Part shown: positions 28,812 through 39,304 of the stretch, piece by piece
Layout of the letters: every line of letters starts with the position of its first letter
How positions within the stretch are numbered: position 1 is the stretch's first letter
Origin: Ligilactobacillus sp. WC1T17
GTDB taxonomy: Bacteria; Bacillota; Bacilli; Lactobacillales; Lactobacillaceae
Assembly: GCA_900110005.1 (NCBI GenBank)
Contig: FOCC01000002.1
Coordinates: 62,001 to 126,000, forward strand
Length of the DNA stretch: 64,000 nucleotides
Direction of reading: 5' to 3'
Notes under the pieces: generated by a model
The model's database searches: none
Told to the model about the DNA's origin: nothing
Seen by the model: only the letters and a program-made list of their open reading frames with translations
Made by a program: the position numbers and the translations under genes

Positions 28812-30749
28812 TTAGTCTTCGTTGCGGCTGTATGTTTCCAAGTCGTGATCCAACATTTGCTTAAATTCATCAAATGTCATCGTCTTAGTATCTTCATGCC
28901 CATACAAGCGAACTGTTACTGTACCGTTTTCTTTTTCATTGTCACCAACAACCAAAGTGTATGGTACCTTATTAACTTGTGCTTGACGAATCTTGTAACC
29001 CATCTTTTCGTTGCGGTCGTCAATTGAAACACGGATTTGGTGAGCTGCCAACTTGCCAGACAATTGGCGGGCATATTCTAAGTGCAAATCTTGGTTAACC
29101 GGAATGATTTCAACTTGTTTTGGAGCAAGCCAAGTTGGGAAAGCACCCTTATACATTTCAGTCAAGTAAGCTGTAAAGCGTTCCATGGTTGAAACAATAC
29201 CACGGTGAATCATAACCGGACGGTGTTCTTCGCCATCAGCACCGATATACTTCAAATCAAACCGTTCTGGCAACAAGAAGTCAAGTTGGATAGTTGACAA
29301 TGTTTCTTCTCCACCTAGAGCTGTCTTGGTTTGAACATCGAGTTTTGGACCATAGAAGGCAGCTTCACCTTCAGCTTCAAAGTATTCCAAACCTAAATCA
29401 TCCATGGCTGCTTTAAGCATCCGTTGTGATTTTTCCCACATTTCATCGTCATCATAGTACTTATGTGTGTTCTTTGGATCACGGTAGCTCAAACGGAAAC
29501 GATAATCATTGATGTCAAAATCATGGTAAACATCAACCATTAATTGCAAAGTCCGCTTGAATTCTGCTTCAATTTGATCTGGCGTAACAAAAGTATGACC
29601 ATCGTTTAAAGTCATTTCACGCACACGGGAAAGACCAGTCAAGGCACCAGATTTTTCATAACGGTGCATCATACCAAGTTCAGCAATCCGAAGTGGTAAA
29701 TCACGGTATGAACGAATATGGTGGTTGTACACTTGGATGTGAGATGGGCAGTTCATTGGGCGTAATTCAAGCATTTCGCCATCGCCCATGTCCATAGGTG
29801 GGAACATGTCTTCACGGTAGTGGTCCCAGTGGCCTGATTGCTTATACAAGTTGACATTAGCCAAGATAGGTGTGTAAACATGTTCATAGCCCCAAGCAAC
29901 TTCTTTATCAATAATGTAACGTTCGATTGTCCGGCGGATGGTAGCACCATTTGGCATCCAATATGGTAAACCAGCACCAACTTTTGGATCAACAAAGAAT
30001 AAATCTAAGTTGTTGCCGATAACACGGTGGTCACGTTCATGTGCTTCTTTTTGACGTTCCAATTCAGCGTCTAATTCTTTTTGCTTAACAAAAGCTGTCC
30101 CGTAGATTCTTTGCAGCATTGGGTTAGAAGAAGCGCCCTTCCAATATGCACCTGCAACTGACAAAATCTTGAAGACTTTAACTTGGCTGGCATCACTCAA
30201 AGCGATTTCGGCGCTAAAGTCAACATAGTCGCCTAACTTGTGGCCGTAAACCTTGCCATCAACAGCCAATTCTTTAACAAGTTCGGTTTGATATTCATCG
30301 CCTGCAACCAAGGCCAAAGCTTCATCTAAGCTGTAAGCTACCAATTCAACGGCTGCTTTGGACTTGATCAATTCGTCCATCTTTTGCGTTAATTTTTCAA
30401 AATCAGGCGCCCCAATTTGACCGTCTTGCTTATCAGTATCAACAAAGAAGCCATGTTCAGTTACACCTGTTTGACCAAATTTAATTTCAGGGAAAAGTTG
30501 CTTAATAGCAGCACCTAAAACAATCGCAGCTGTACTCCACAAAGCAACCTGGCCTTCAGCGGAATCTTTGGTCAAAATTTCAATTGATCCGCTAACGAGT
30601 TCTTGGTTCAAATCAAATAATTTGCCGTCAACTTTAGCACCAACAGCCTTTTTGGCTAAACTAATACTAATTGATGAGGCAACATCTTTAGCAGTTGAAC
30701 CTGCTTCAAATTCTTTAACATTACCATCTGGAAACTTGAGTTGTAACAT
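28812..30749 (-). CDS. thrS: Threonyl-tRNA synthetase
   Basis: 645 residues from ATG at 30749, eight bases after GGAGGG. The domains run TGS (1-60), editing domain (HERDHRVIG region), class II catalytic core (motif 2 region [20 protein letters not shown], zinc ligands in RPMNCPSH and later His residues) and anticodon-binding domain. It is regulated by the T-box leader directly upstream. Confidence 0.97.
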   Translation of the reverse strand: MLQLKFPDGNVKEFEAGSTAKDVASSISISLAKKAVGAKVDGKLFDLNQELVSGSIEILTKDSAEGQVALWSTAAIVLGAAIKQLFPEIKFGQTGVTEHGFFVDTDKQDGQIGAPDFEKLTQKMDELIKSKAAVELVAYSLDEALALVAGDEYQTELVKELAVDGKVYGHKLGDYVDFSAEIALSDASQVKVFKILSVAGAYWKGASSNPMLQRIYGTAFVKQKELDAELERQKEAHERDHRVIGNNLDLFFVDPKVGAGLPYWMPNGATIRRTIERYIIDKEVAWGYEHVYTPILANVNLYKQSGHWDHYREDMFPPMDMGDGEMLELRPMNCPSHIQVYNHHIRSYRDLPLRIAELGMMHRYEKSGALTGLSRVREMTLNDGHTFVTPDQIEAEFKRTLQLMVDVYHDFDINDYRFRLSYRDPKNTHKYYDDDEMWEKSQRMLKAAMDDLGLEYFEAEGEAAFYGPKLDVQTKTALGGEETLSTIQLDFLLPERFDLKYIGADGEEHRPVMIHRGIVSTMERFTAYLTEMYKGAFPTWLAPKQVEIIPVNQDLHLEYARQLSGKLAAHQIRVSIDDRNEKMGYKIRQAQVNKVPYTLVVGDNEKENGTVTVRLYGHEDTKTMTFDEFKQMLDHDLETYSRNED

Positions 30750-30790
30750 AAATTTTCCCTCCAAATTATTTTTGCAGATTTAAAGGAACT

Positions 30791-31025
30791 AAAAAAGGCG
30801 CCACTGATACAGTCTGTCTAAAAGACTGCATCAGGGACGCCTTAGGACGTGGTTCCACCCATCTTCAGCATATTAAATATGCTCTCATAGTCGCTGATAA
30901 CGGGGACGACCCGTCCTACCTTTTCAGTAAGCTCTGCCATGAAAGCGGTAAGCGCACCATTGAGAAACTTCCAGTCAAGGTTTCTCTCCCTGGTTTGATA
31001 CGCCGTTTGTCTTTCACTAATGTAC
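30791..31025 (-). promoter_or_regulatory. T-box leader of thrS (tRNA-Thr sensing)
   Basis: The minus strand contains the T-box core GGGTGGAACCACG (30860-30848) and, directly after it, a long terminator AAGGCG...CGCCTTTTTT with the inner stem CTGATGCAGTCT/AGACTGTATCAG (30843-30791). Uncharged tRNA-Thr binding would form the antiterminator and allow thrS transcription. I did not fix the specifier codon with confidence. Confidence 0.92.
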
Positions 31026-31030
31026 TTTCT

Positions 31031-31059
31031 ATTTAAACACTAACCAAAGCTTTTTTCAA
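31031..31059 (-). promoter_or_regulatory. Probable thrS promoter
   Basis: Minus strand TTGAAA (31059-31054), 17-bp spacer, TTAAAT (31036-31031), just upstream of the T-box. It lies between the dnaI stop and the leader. Confidence 0.55.
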
Positions 31060-31066
31060 GCCTTTT

Positions 31067-32002
31067 TTAGGGATTTCGCAAATTAGGTCCCAAAACCGTG
31101 ACTTCCTTGGCTAAAAAGCGGATTCTTTCCATAATTCTTTTGGCTTTAACCGGTTCAAATTCTTGTCGGTTATTAACAGCCAAATAATTATTTTCCAATT
31201 CATCCATTTTGTAGTTGGACGAAAAAAAGGTCGGCAGTTCTTCTTGCATCCGGTATTGTAAAATAACACCAATAATTTCATCCCGTGACCAAGCGGATAA
31301 AGTATCTGCTCCAATATCATCTAGCATCAAAATCGGCGCTTTTTTCACTTCATTAATTGCTTGGGTGATAGACTTGCTTTTTGAACCAATTAAACCTTTA
31401 AGATCCAAGATAAAGGTTGGCAAATGGACAATCGTTGAAGCAAAGCCTTTCTTAGCCAAATCATTGGCAATTGCAGCTAATAAGTAGGTTTTTCCAACGC
31501 CAAAATCACCTTGCAAATAAAGGCCTTGGTGGAAAATGCCAGGATCTTGACTATAATCTCTAACAAAAGACATAGCCGCTGTTAAAGCATCAATCCGTTC
31601 CGGGGTACTGGTAAAATAATCCTGTAAACTAGCATTTTTAATGGCTTTAGGTAAGCTAATTGCTTTAACACGCTGCGCCAATTTTTTTTGTGCCTGCTCC
31701 TGCTTACTTTTTTGGGTCGGTCGGTAAACAATCTCTATTTGATGGTTGCTAAATAATAATTCCGGATAATATCCCGGCATTAACGTTTCTTTGCCAGCTT
31801 GATAATCATTTTTAAAGTGCAAATATTCCAGTAATTGACTTAGGTCACGCTGGATAATCTGTGGCGTAATTTCACTGACATTTTCTTGCAAAAAAGCCGC
31901 AATATCAGGGTCTTTTATGACCTTTTGCGAAATAGCCTGCACCTTTTGGTTCCAGCCCTTTTGTTGCAACAGTTTTCCCATTTGGGCACCTACATTTTCC
32001 AT
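31067..32002 (-). CDS. dnaI: Primosomal protein DnaI, helicase loader
   Basis: 311 residues. An N-terminal helicase-interaction domain is followed by a AAA+ ATPase: Walker A QGDFGVGKTYLL (about residues 168-179) and Walker B APILMLDDIGAD. The N-terminal Cys cluster of B. subtilis DnaI is not obvious here. DnaI loads DnaC helicase at origins with DnaB. It starts 12 bp after dnaB, as in Bacillus. Confidence 0.93.
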   Translation of the reverse strand: MENVGAQMGKLLQQKGWNQKVQAISQKVIKDPDIAAFLQENVSEITPQIIQRDLSQLLEYLHFKNDYQAGKETLMPGYYPELLFSNHQIEIVYRPTQKSKQEQAQKKLAQRVKAISLPKAIKNASLQDYFTSTPERIDALTAAMSFVRDYSQDPGIFHQGLYLQGDFGVGKTYLLAAIANDLAKKGFASTIVHLPTFILDLKGLIGSKSKSITQAINEVKKAPILMLDDIGADTLSAWSRDEIIGVILQYRMQEELPTFFSSNYKMDELENNYLAVNNRQEFEPVKAKRIMERIRFLAKEVTVLGPNLRNP

Positions 32003-32013
32003 CTACTTCACCT

Positions 32014-33375
32014 CTATTCATCATCTTGGAGCTCTTGGCGTAATTTTTCCAAATTAGCCAATTTTTCTTGCATCATATCCGGTGTTACTTTGGCAGCATT
32101 TTGTTGCGCAATCTTTTTCCAATCAGTTGGCCGTTCTTTTTGAACGACAGGACGTGTCTGTTTATTCTTATAAGTTGGCTTAGTTGGCAAAGGTTTATTT
32201 TTTTGCGCCTGTTTGAGATAAATCATTGCCTTTTGTGGCGTATCAATCTTTTTTTTGGCCAGCCTTGAACACAAGGCCTCAAACCGGTTGCCTACCTTAG
32301 ATGTTAATAAATCATTGTCTTCATCCACGAGCAGATAATGCATCACAACATTAATGACAGCATTTGGCAAAATCTGTGACTTAACCATCTGACTGACAAC
32401 ATAATTTTCTAATGTAGAAACATATCCGCCCTGCTCTTTTTTCAACAAGGCTAAAAACTCTAACGGCGTGTAATAAGCACAGGCCTGTGCCAATTGCTGA
32501 TCGGTTTGTGTCAATTGTTCTTGATTTAAATCAGGCTTCATCGTTGCTGGGGATTGGCGCTTTACATTTAACTGCTTAACCTTTATTTGAAATTCCTGCT
32601 TTAATTTTTTATTGAAAAGCACAAAATCAACCCGATTGTTAGCTACATTAAAGCAGCGCTCTAGTAAAGCCACCATCGCAGCTTCATCCAAATTATAGAG
32701 CAATTTGGCAGCTTTTAAATCATCTAAATGGCCAAGCACATCTTCCGTACCTAAATAACTGCTATTCAGTAATTGTTTCAGATATTGCAAATCTAAGGAA
32801 ACCTCGTTTTGAGTAATTAACGGCTGTGGTTCAAAAGCAGCTTTAACTTCACTTGGCTTAAATAATTGCTGCGAACTAAGATTAAAAACATCCATAAAAT
32901 TCTTGGTTAGTTCCCGGCCACCATGCTTAAAATCAGGCGGAGAAAACCTGTTTTTCAGACGTTTAAAGCGATTTTCGCCCACCATTTCATACAAGATACC
33001 TGCTAAAATAGCATCAGCAAAAAAATGAGGCCCATCTTGTGGCAAAAGCAGCTGATAAATAAAGACTCGACCCAAGTTATCATTTTTTTCAAAAGTCCTT
33101 AGCAAGCCCAAAGCCTCCAGTTTACTGCACGTTGCGTAAAAAGTCGGCACTTCCATATCTAATTGGCATAATAAATCGCCTAAAAGCTTTCTCTCACTAA
33201 GCAAAGGCTTCTTTTGAGACTGATCAACCAAGGTAAAATACGTCGCAAATGCTTGGACTCCCATCACCGGCTGGTATAATTCAGCTAATAAAGTCACGCT
33301 GACTTCTGATTTTTCTGCCTGCAAATATGCAATATATCCATCTTTGGGCGAAAGAAGCTTCAACCCATTATCCAT
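32014..33375 (-). CDS. dnaB: Replication initiation and membrane attachment protein DnaB
   Basis: 453 residues. Gram-positive DnaB has two DDBH-type winged-helix/helical domains and acts with DnaD and DnaI in helicase loading. The N-terminal domain is clear (YLQAEKSEVSVTLLAELYQPVMGVQAFATYFTL region) and the C-terminal tail is basic, then acidic (ends QELQDDE). ATG at 33375 has AGGTGAGG upstream. It is co-directional with nrdR and dnaI. Confidence 0.9.
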   Translation of the reverse strand: MDNGLKLLSPKDGYIAYLQAEKSEVSVTLLAELYQPVMGVQAFATYFTLVDQSQKKPLLSERKLLGDLLCQLDMEVPTFYATCSKLEALGLLRTFEKNDNLGRVFIYQLLLPQDGPHFFADAILAGILYEMVGENRFKRLKNRFSPPDFKHGGRELTKNFMDVFNLSSQQLFKPSEVKAAFEPQPLITQNEVSLDLQYLKQLLNSSYLGTEDVLGHLDDLKAAKLLYNLDEAAMVALLERCFNVANNRVDFVLFNKKLKQEFQIKVKQLNVKRQSPATMKPDLNQEQLTQTDQQLAQACAYYTPLEFLALLKKEQGGYVSTLENYVVSQMVKSQILPNAVINVVMHYLLVDEDNDLLTSKVGNRFEALCSRLAKKKIDTPQKAMIYLKQAQKNKPLPTKPTYKNKQTRPVVQKERPTDWKKIAQQNAAKVTPDMMQEKLANLEKLRQELQDDE

Positions 33376-33393
33376 CGCCCTCACCTGCCTTAT

Positions 33394-33861
33394 TTATTTT
33401 TGCTTTTTTTGTTCGGCCATTAAATCTTGCAGCTCATCCACAAAAGCATTCATATCTTTAAATTCACGATAAACACTCGCAAAGCGGACATAAGCAATTC
33501 CATCTAATTTAGACAATAATTCCATAACGTAACTGCCAATTAATTGACTGGAAACTTCATTACTGCCGGCAGCACGCACCTTAGCTTCCACCTTATCAAC
33601 CAATTTTTGAATATCATCCATCGCAATGGGACGTTTTTCGGCCGCTCTTAAAACCCCGCGTAAAACTTTATCACGATCATAAACTTCACGAGTACCATTT
33701 TTTTTGACAACTAACAACGGTGTTGACTCCACGCGTTCAAAGGTAGTGAAGCGAAAACCGCAATTTTCACATTCGCGTCTTCGTCTAATAGCGTGCCCAT
33801 CATCAGCGGGACGGCTGTCAACCACACGCGAGCCATTCTTATGACAATGTGGACATTTCAT
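33394..33861 (-). CDS. nrdR: Transcriptional repressor NrdR
   Basis: 155 residues. An N-terminal zinc ribbon ([17 protein letters not shown] ... [12 protein letters not shown]) and an ATP-cone domain ([16 protein letters not shown]). NrdR represses ribonucleotide reductase genes according to bound ATP or dATP. nrdR-dnaB-dnaI is a conserved order. Confidence 0.96.
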   Translation of the reverse strand: MKCPHCHKNGSRVVDSRPADDGHAIRRRRECENCGFRFTTFERVESTPLLVVKKNGTREVYDRDKVLRGVLRAAEKRPIAMDDIQKLVDKVEAKVRAAGSNEVSSQLIGSYVMELLSKLDGIAYVRFASVYREFKDMNAFVDELQDLMAEQKKQK

Positions 33862-33877
33862 TTTTATTACCTCATTA

Positions 33878-34471
33878 TTATAAAATTTTACTTATCTTAA
33901 GCCATTTTAGCACTTGTTTTCGCGTTTCTTCAACCGTTTTGGAACTATCAATTACAACATCAGCCAATTCAACCCGCTTATCCGGTGCCATTTGACTGGC
34001 AATTCTTTTTTGAGCATCATTTAAGGTTAAATGATCTCTGGCCATAATTCTTTTAAGCTGTACTTGCGGACTGGTTTGTACAACCATCACAGCATCGCAA
34101 TATTTTTGATAATGTTGCTCCAACAATAAAGGCGCATCCAAGACAACCAGCTTAGCAGCTTTTGCTTGTACCAAATGCTCCAAAATGTTCTGCAAAATAA
34201 GCGGCTGCATGATTTGATTAAGCAAAGTCAATTTATTTTCATCACTAAAGACCATTTTCCCTAATTTTTTGCGGTCTAAGCTGCCATCTGCTTTTAAAAT
34301 ATCAGTTCCAAAATTTTGGCTCAATCGTCTAAGGCCCACAGTGTTTGGCAAAACGACTTCTCTTGCCACTTGATCAGCATCAATAATTTCAGCCCCTAAT
34401 GTTTTTAAATAGTTGGCAATAGTCGTCTTGCCGCTGCCGGTACCACCTGTTAATCCTAGCACAAAACTCAT
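33878..34471 (-). CDS. coaE: Dephospho-CoA kinase
   Basis: 197 residues from ATG at 34471, overlapping mutM by 4 bp and preceded by AGGTG. The P-loop is [14 protein letters not shown] (two residues differ from the usual GxxGSGKS). Other motifs are [10 protein letters not shown] and [10 protein letters not shown]. It performs the last step of CoA synthesis. Confidence 0.94.
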   Translation of the reverse strand: MSFVLGLTGGTGSGKTTIANYLKTLGAEIIDADQVAREVVLPNTVGLRRLSQNFGTDILKADGSLDRKKLGKMVFSDENKLTLLNQIMQPLILQNILEHLVQAKAAKLVVLDAPLLLEQHYQKYCDAVMVVQTSPQVQLKRIMARDHLTLNDAQKRIASQMAPDKRVELADVVIDSSKTVEETRKQVLKWLKISKIL

Positions 34472-35295
34472 GGCAGCACCTGACACTTAGGGCAAAAATG
34501 CGTTCCTCTTTGTCCCACAACAATTTTGACAATCGGTGTCTGGCAACGTGGACAGGGCTGATCTTTTTTGCCATACACATTTAAGGCAAATTGAAATTGT
34601 CCTTCTTCTAAAAAGGCATTCGCATAGCTGCGGATGGTTGTGCCGCCAGCTTTGGATGCCATGGCCAATTCTTCAATAATAGCTTTTCGCAGTAAATCCG
34701 CCTGATCTAAAGTCAATTTATTGCAAGGTGTTTGCGGGTGAATTTTGGCTATCCATAAAACTTCATCTGCATAAATATTGCCTACACCAGCAACCAGTGT
34801 TTGATCAAGCAAAGCTGTTTTAATATTTTTATGTTTGCTTTGCAAAGCCTGATAAAAAGCAGCTAGTTTAAAACTAGCTTCGGTAGGCTCAGGGCCTAAC
34901 TTTTTAAGGCTGGAGCTCTCTAATTCCTGCCCCGTTAAAAACAATTCCATCCGCCCAAATTTACGCACATCATTGTAGTGCAGTTGTCTGCCATCTTGCA
35001 GGTAAAAAATCACATGCGTGTGTTTTTCTTTGGGAGATCCTTTAGCTTTGACAAAATACTTTCCTTCCATCCGCAAATGCGACATCATCGTGATGCTGTC
35101 TGAAAAACGGAACAGCAGGTATTTTCCCCGCCGATCAACAGCTTCAATGGTCTTATTTTGTAAAGTTTGAACAAATTTATCACAATCTCCCACAATCATC
35201 TTAGGATAAAAAACATCAACTTTAACGACGGTAGCGCCTAAAATCAGTTTTTCTAACCCTCGCCTAACCGTTTCAACTTCTGGTAATTCTGGCAT
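34468..35295 (-). CDS. mutM: Formamidopyrimidine-DNA glycosylase
   Basis: 275 residues. The catalytic N-terminus MPELPEVET is intact (Pro2, Glu3), VGNIYADEVLW is the H2TH region, and a C-terminal zinc finger CPRC...CPKC is present. It removes 8-oxoguanine and ring-opened purines. It is in the standard polA-mutM-coaE order. Confidence 0.96.
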   Translation of the reverse strand: MPELPEVETVRRGLEKLILGATVVKVDVFYPKMIVGDCDKFVQTLQNKTIEAVDRRGKYLLFRFSDSITMMSHLRMEGKYFVKAKGSPKEKHTHVIFYLQDGRQLHYNDVRKFGRMELFLTGQELESSSLKKLGPEPTEASFKLAAFYQALQSKHKNIKTALLDQTLVAGVGNIYADEVLWIAKIHPQTPCNKLTLDQADLLRKAIIEELAMASKAGGTTIRSYANAFLEEGQFQFALNVYGKKDQPCPRCQTPIVKIVVGQRGTHFCPKCQVLP

Positions 35296-35304
35296 TTTTC
35301 TTCC

Positions 35305-37935
35305 TCATTTCGTATCAAACCATGTCTGTCCATGCCCGCTTTCGACCTTCAAAGGTACATCTAAATCAACCGCTGAATCCATAATTTGGGGCACTAATTC
35401 TTCTAGAATAGAAATTTCAGTTTGAGGTGCTTCAAAAATCAATTCATCATGCACCTGTAAAAGCATTTTAGCCTTTAAATTCCGCTTAGTTAACTCTGCC
35501 TGCATTTTAATCATCGCAATCTTGATAATATCAGCGGCACTCCCCTGGATTGGCGTATTCATCGCCGTTCTTTGTGCAAAAGACCGCTGGTTGAAATTTT
35601 TTGAATTAATACCTTCAAGATAACGGCGCCGGTGGAAAATAGTCTCTACATAGCCTTGCTTTTTCGCCTTTTGGACAATTTCATCCATATATTTCTTCAC
35701 ACCAGGGAACAAGTCAAAGTAGCCTGCAATGAATTCTTTAGCCTGCTTACGGCTAATACCAATATTTTGTGCTAAACCAAAATCGCTAATGCCATACACA
35801 ATCCCAAAGTTAACAGCCTTAGCCTGGCGGCGCATATTGGCCGTCACTTCGCTTGGGTCAGTTAAATTAAAGATGTTCATCGCTGTTTTCGCATGAATAT
35901 CTATCCCGTCTTTAAAGGCCTGCTTCATATTTTCGTCCTGTGAAATATGTGCTAAAACACGCAGTTCGATTTGCGAATAATCAGACGTAAAAATTTCCCA
36001 GCCATCCTGACTAGGCACAAAGGCTTGGCGGATTTTCTTGCCTTCTTCCAAGCGCACGGGAATATTTTGCAAATTAGGATCAACCGATGATAACCGTCCC
36101 GTCGTCGTCAACGTTTGTGTATAACGGGTATGAACTTTGCCATCCGGTGCAATCACTTTTAGCAAGCCGTCAATATAAGTCGACTTTAGCTTGGCATATT
36201 GGCGGTATTGCAGTACATCAGCCACAATATCATAGTCAGTTAATTTTTCTAAGACGTCACTGGCCGTTGAATAGCCGGTTTTCGTCTTTTTTATGACTGG
36301 TAGAGATAGCTTTTCAAATAAAATAGTACCCAATTGTTTAGGCGAGTTAATATTGAAGCTTTCACCAGCAGCTTGATAAATCCGCTGTTCTAAATCAGCC
36401 AATAATTCCGTAAAATTTGACCCCATCTCTTCTAATTTTGCCCGATCCACTTTAATGCCTGAAATTTCCATTTGGGCTAACACTAGTGACAATGGACGCT
36501 CAATTTTAATATATAAATCCGCTTGCTCATTTTGAACTAAAGCCGCCATTAATTTTTCCTTTAATTCATAAATAGCCAAAGCTTTCGTAGTTAAATGCTG
36601 CAAGAAAATATCAGCTGCAGGTTTTTGCTTTTTGGCCCCCTTGCCATAAACATCATCATCACCAGCAACTTTGAGATACCCTTGCTTTTGGCATAAGGTG
36701 CCTAAATCATTGCTATTGTCTGTATTATTCAATAAATATGAAACTAATAACAAATCAAAATCGACCCCGGCCAAAGTAATGCCCAGCCGCTTCAAAGCTG
36801 TATAGGTCTTTTTACCATCAAAAACATCGACAGGAGTAGTCTCTAAATATTCCTTTAATTTTGGTTCTTGTAATAAAGCAAGGTCTTCGCTGGCATATGT
36901 TTTACCGGCTACATTTAGGCTAAAGCCCCAAAAATCAGCAGTATGATAGTTTTCATCGGCCATTTCCACATATAAACTGACCGGTTTTTTTAAAGATAGC
37001 TTAGCTAAGATATCTTTTGTCAAAACGTGAACTTCAACATCATTTTTGACTTCTGTTTGCCGCAATTCGCTTAAAAATTTATTGAAATCTAATTCTTGAT
37101 AGAATGCCTGCAGTTTTTCTGCATCCTGTCCTTCAAAATCAAGTTCTTCTAAGCTGATGGACACCGGTGCATCTGTTCTAATAGTAGCCAGGTCTTGGCA
37201 AGCAAAGGCAACTTCTTTATCGGCTTCAAGGTGCTCTTTTAACTTTGATTTTTTCATCGTCTCCAAGTTAGCATACAAATTTTCCAAGGATTCATATTCA
37301 TTCAGCAATTTTAAAGCTGTTTTTTCGCCAACCTTCGTCACCCCAGGATAATTATCTGACGTATCACCGGATAACGCTTTTAAATCAATGATTTGCTTAG
37401 GAGTTAGGCCTAATTTTTCATATAAGTATTCCGGCGTATAAAATTCCAGTTCCGTTACACCCTTAACCGTCAACGCCACCGTAATTTTATTGGTAACTAA
37501 TTGCGTTAAATCATGATCGCCGGTCACAATCGTTACCTGATAACCGGCTGCTTCTGCTTTTTTAGCCATCGTGCCGATAATATCATCAGCTTCATAATTA
37601 ACTAATTCATAATGTTTGATGCCATAGCCATCCAGTAATTGTTTGACATATGGAAATTGTTCTGTTAATTCCGCAGGTGTCTTTTTGCGCCCTCCCTTAT
37701 AATCGGCAAATTTTTGCGTTCTAAAGGTTTTTTTGCCGGCATCAAAAGCTACTAACACCTTATCAGGCTTCACAAGGTCTAATACCTTATCTAGCATTAA
37801 TTTAAAAGAATATACTGCGCTAGTATGCAGTCCCTGCTGATTTACAAAACGTTCTGTTTGCATAAATAAAGCATAAAAGCCCCTAAAAGTCAGGCTATTA
37901 CCATCAATTAATAGCATTTTGTTATCTGTTTGCAT
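35305..37935 (-). CDS. polA: DNA polymerase I
   Basis: 876 residues. The N-terminal 5' nuclease is complete (LIDGNSLTFRGFYAL, YEADDIIGTMA, VTGDHDLTQLV, helix-hairpin-helix LSGDTSDNYPGV). The central 3'-5' exonuclease-like domain lacks the usual acidic catalytic motif (VEMADE in place of the DxE region), so proofreading is probably lost, as in B. subtilis. The polymerase motifs SDYSQIELRVLAH, RRQAKAVNFGIVYG and LQVHDELIFE are complete. Confidence 0.95.
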   Translation of the reverse strand: MQTDNKMLLIDGNSLTFRGFYALFMQTERFVNQQGLHTSAVYSFKLMLDKVLDLVKPDKVLVAFDAGKKTFRTQKFADYKGGRKKTPAELTEQFPYVKQLLDGYGIKHYELVNYEADDIIGTMAKKAEAAGYQVTIVTGDHDLTQLVTNKITVALTVKGVTELEFYTPEYLYEKLGLTPKQIIDLKALSGDTSDNYPGVTKVGEKTALKLLNEYESLENLYANLETMKKSKLKEHLEADKEVAFACQDLATIRTDAPVSISLEELDFEGQDAEKLQAFYQELDFNKFLSELRQTEVKNDVEVHVLTKDILAKLSLKKPVSLYVEMADENYHTADFWGFSLNVAGKTYASEDLALLQEPKLKEYLETTPVDVFDGKKTYTALKRLGITLAGVDFDLLLVSYLLNNTDNSNDLGTLCQKQGYLKVAGDDDVYGKGAKKQKPAADIFLQHLTTKALAIYELKEKLMAALVQNEQADLYIKIERPLSLVLAQMEISGIKVDRAKLEEMGSNFTELLADLEQRIYQAAGESFNINSPKQLGTILFEKLSLPVIKKTKTGYSTASDVLEKLTDYDIVADVLQYRQYAKLKSTYIDGLLKVIAPDGKVHTRYTQTLTTTGRLSSVDPNLQNIPVRLEEGKKIRQAFVPSQDGWEIFTSDYSQIELRVLAHISQDENMKQAFKDGIDIHAKTAMNIFNLTDPSEVTANMRRQAKAVNFGIVYGISDFGLAQNIGISRKQAKEFIAGYFDLFPGVKKYMDEIVQKAKKQGYVETIFHRRRYLEGINSKNFNQRSFAQRTAMNTPIQGSAADIIKIAMIKMQAELTKRNLKAKMLLQVHDELIFEAPQTEISILEELVPQIMDSAVDLDVPLKVESGHGQTWFDTK

Positions 37936-37975
37936 AATGTAGTCCTCTCACTTATCTTTATACCAATTATATCAA

Positions 37976-38005
37976 AAAAAGGCTACGTTTTGGTCCGCAG
38001 CCTTT
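37976..38005 (-). terminator. Terminator after the BI-1 family gene
   Basis: Minus strand AAAGGCTGCG...CGTAGCCTTTTTTT, an imperfect stem with seven T, between the BI-1 gene stop and polA. Confidence 0.8.
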
Positions 38006-38014
38006 CTCACATTC

Positions 38015-38725
38015 TTAATCTCGATTATTACTGCCACCGATACCAAAAATTTGCAGCAGATACAAGAAAATATTGATAAAGTCTAAATATAATTCTAAAG
38101 CACCCGTAATTGCCAAAGCATCAGGGTTAACCTGAGTTCCATATTCATAATACATTTGCTTAAAGCGTTGGGTATCCCAAGCTGTTAAAGCAGCAAAAAT
38201 TACTAAACCAATAAAGGAAAAGACGTAAGAAATCATCGTACTCTTCAAAAAGATATTAATGATGCTTACAATAATCAACGCAATTAAAGCTGCTAAAGCT
38301 TGCCGGCCAATGCCGGAAAGATCTTTTTTAGTGGTATGTCCCATCACAGCTAACACCGCAAACATTACAGCTGCTGATACAAAAGCCTTAGTAATATCAA
38401 CAGCAGCATAAACATAGAAAATGCCGCTTAAAAACAGACCTTCAATCGTCGCAAAGCCCATCAGCGCTGTAAGCGATCTAGCGATGGATTGATTTGGCTT
38501 CAACGCTGACATTGAAAAAGCCAAAACCATTTGCAAGATAAATAAAATCATCATCACTATTGGATTAGCCACAATAGCCACCAAAGCCGGTACATGAGCT
38601 GCTAAGTAAGCAACAACTGCTGAAACGGCTACTGCACAAGCCATATAACCATACATTTTGGTAAAAAAACTATTTGTCCCGCTAACTAGTCCGCGTGATT
38701 TATCAAACATTGGATCATTATTCAT
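38015..38725 (-). CDS. Bax inhibitor-1/YccA family membrane protein
   Basis: 236 residues with about seven membrane helices and the C-terminal signature AITGALELYLDFINIFLYLLQIFG, which holds the conserved acidic residues of the BI-1 family. These proteins are putative calcium-leak or protease-modulating proteins. Its start overlaps the MaoC-like gene by 8 bp. Confidence 0.9.
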   Translation of the reverse strand: MNNDPMFDKSRGLVSGTNSFFTKMYGYMACAVAVSAVVAYLAAHVPALVAIVANPIVMMILFILQMVLAFSMSALKPNQSIARSLTALMGFATIEGLFLSGIFYVYAAVDITKAFVSAAVMFAVLAVMGHTTKKDLSGIGRQALAALIALIIVSIINIFLKSTMISYVFSFIGLVIFAALTAWDTQRFKQMYYEYGTQVNPDALAITGALELYLDFINIFLYLLQIFGIGGSNNRD

Positions 38726-39206
38726 TCACATCAACCTCTTTTTTAGTTTGATTTTCGAGCTGCTGTTGCACTTGTCGAGGAGGACGCACCATAATTACCG
38801 AATCTAAAACCCGATCTTGTGCTTCATTTGTCCCCTCAACCGAAATCATGACAACTTCTTTCATCAAGTCAACCTTAATCACTTCAAAGGTAAAAGTTAT
38901 TACCTCTTCATGATAAACAGGTTCAACAAAATTAGTCGCAATATTCACAATCTCACTCCCGGGTCCGGGAAGAATTTTAGAAATTGAACTAGTTAAAATT
39001 CCTGAAAGCATTACTGGCGGAACAAGCGCTGACTTATATCCCATCATTTGCGCGTAGGCTGGTTGCAAATATAATGGATTGGTATCATTCGTTAATCCAA
39101 TATATATCAGCAATTCGCGCTCTGAAAAGGATTCTGTCACTGTTAATGAGTCGCCCTCTTGAATCTCATCAATTGTTTTACCCCGCCGATGCACGTCATC
39201 TTGCAT
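38718..39206 (-). CDS. MaoC-like hot-dog protein with altered active site
   Basis: 162 residues with the MaoC dehydratase hot-dog fold: GLTNDTNPLYLQPAYAQM and PPVMLSGILTSSISKILPGPG. In true (R)-enoyl-CoA hydratases the motif is xGDxNPIHxD with a catalytic Asp/His pair; here the Asp is kept but the His position is Tyr (NPLYLQ). The enzyme may therefore be inactive or have a different role. It is translationally linked to the BI-1 membrane protein. Confidence 0.8.
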   Translation of the reverse strand: MQDDVHRRGKTIDEIQEGDSLTVTESFSERELLIYIGLTNDTNPLYLQPAYAQMMGYKSALVPPVMLSGILTSSISKILPGPGSEIVNIATNFVEPVYHEEVITFTFEVIKVDLMKEVVMISVEGTNEAQDRVLDSVIMVRPPRQVQQQLENQTKKEVDVNE

Positions 39207-39304
39207 ACAGAACTCACTTCCTTATTTATTTCACATATATCTTAACATACCATATTTAGTTTCTCAATTAATCTACTCAGCAGATATCTGATTTTAAATA
39301 ATAA

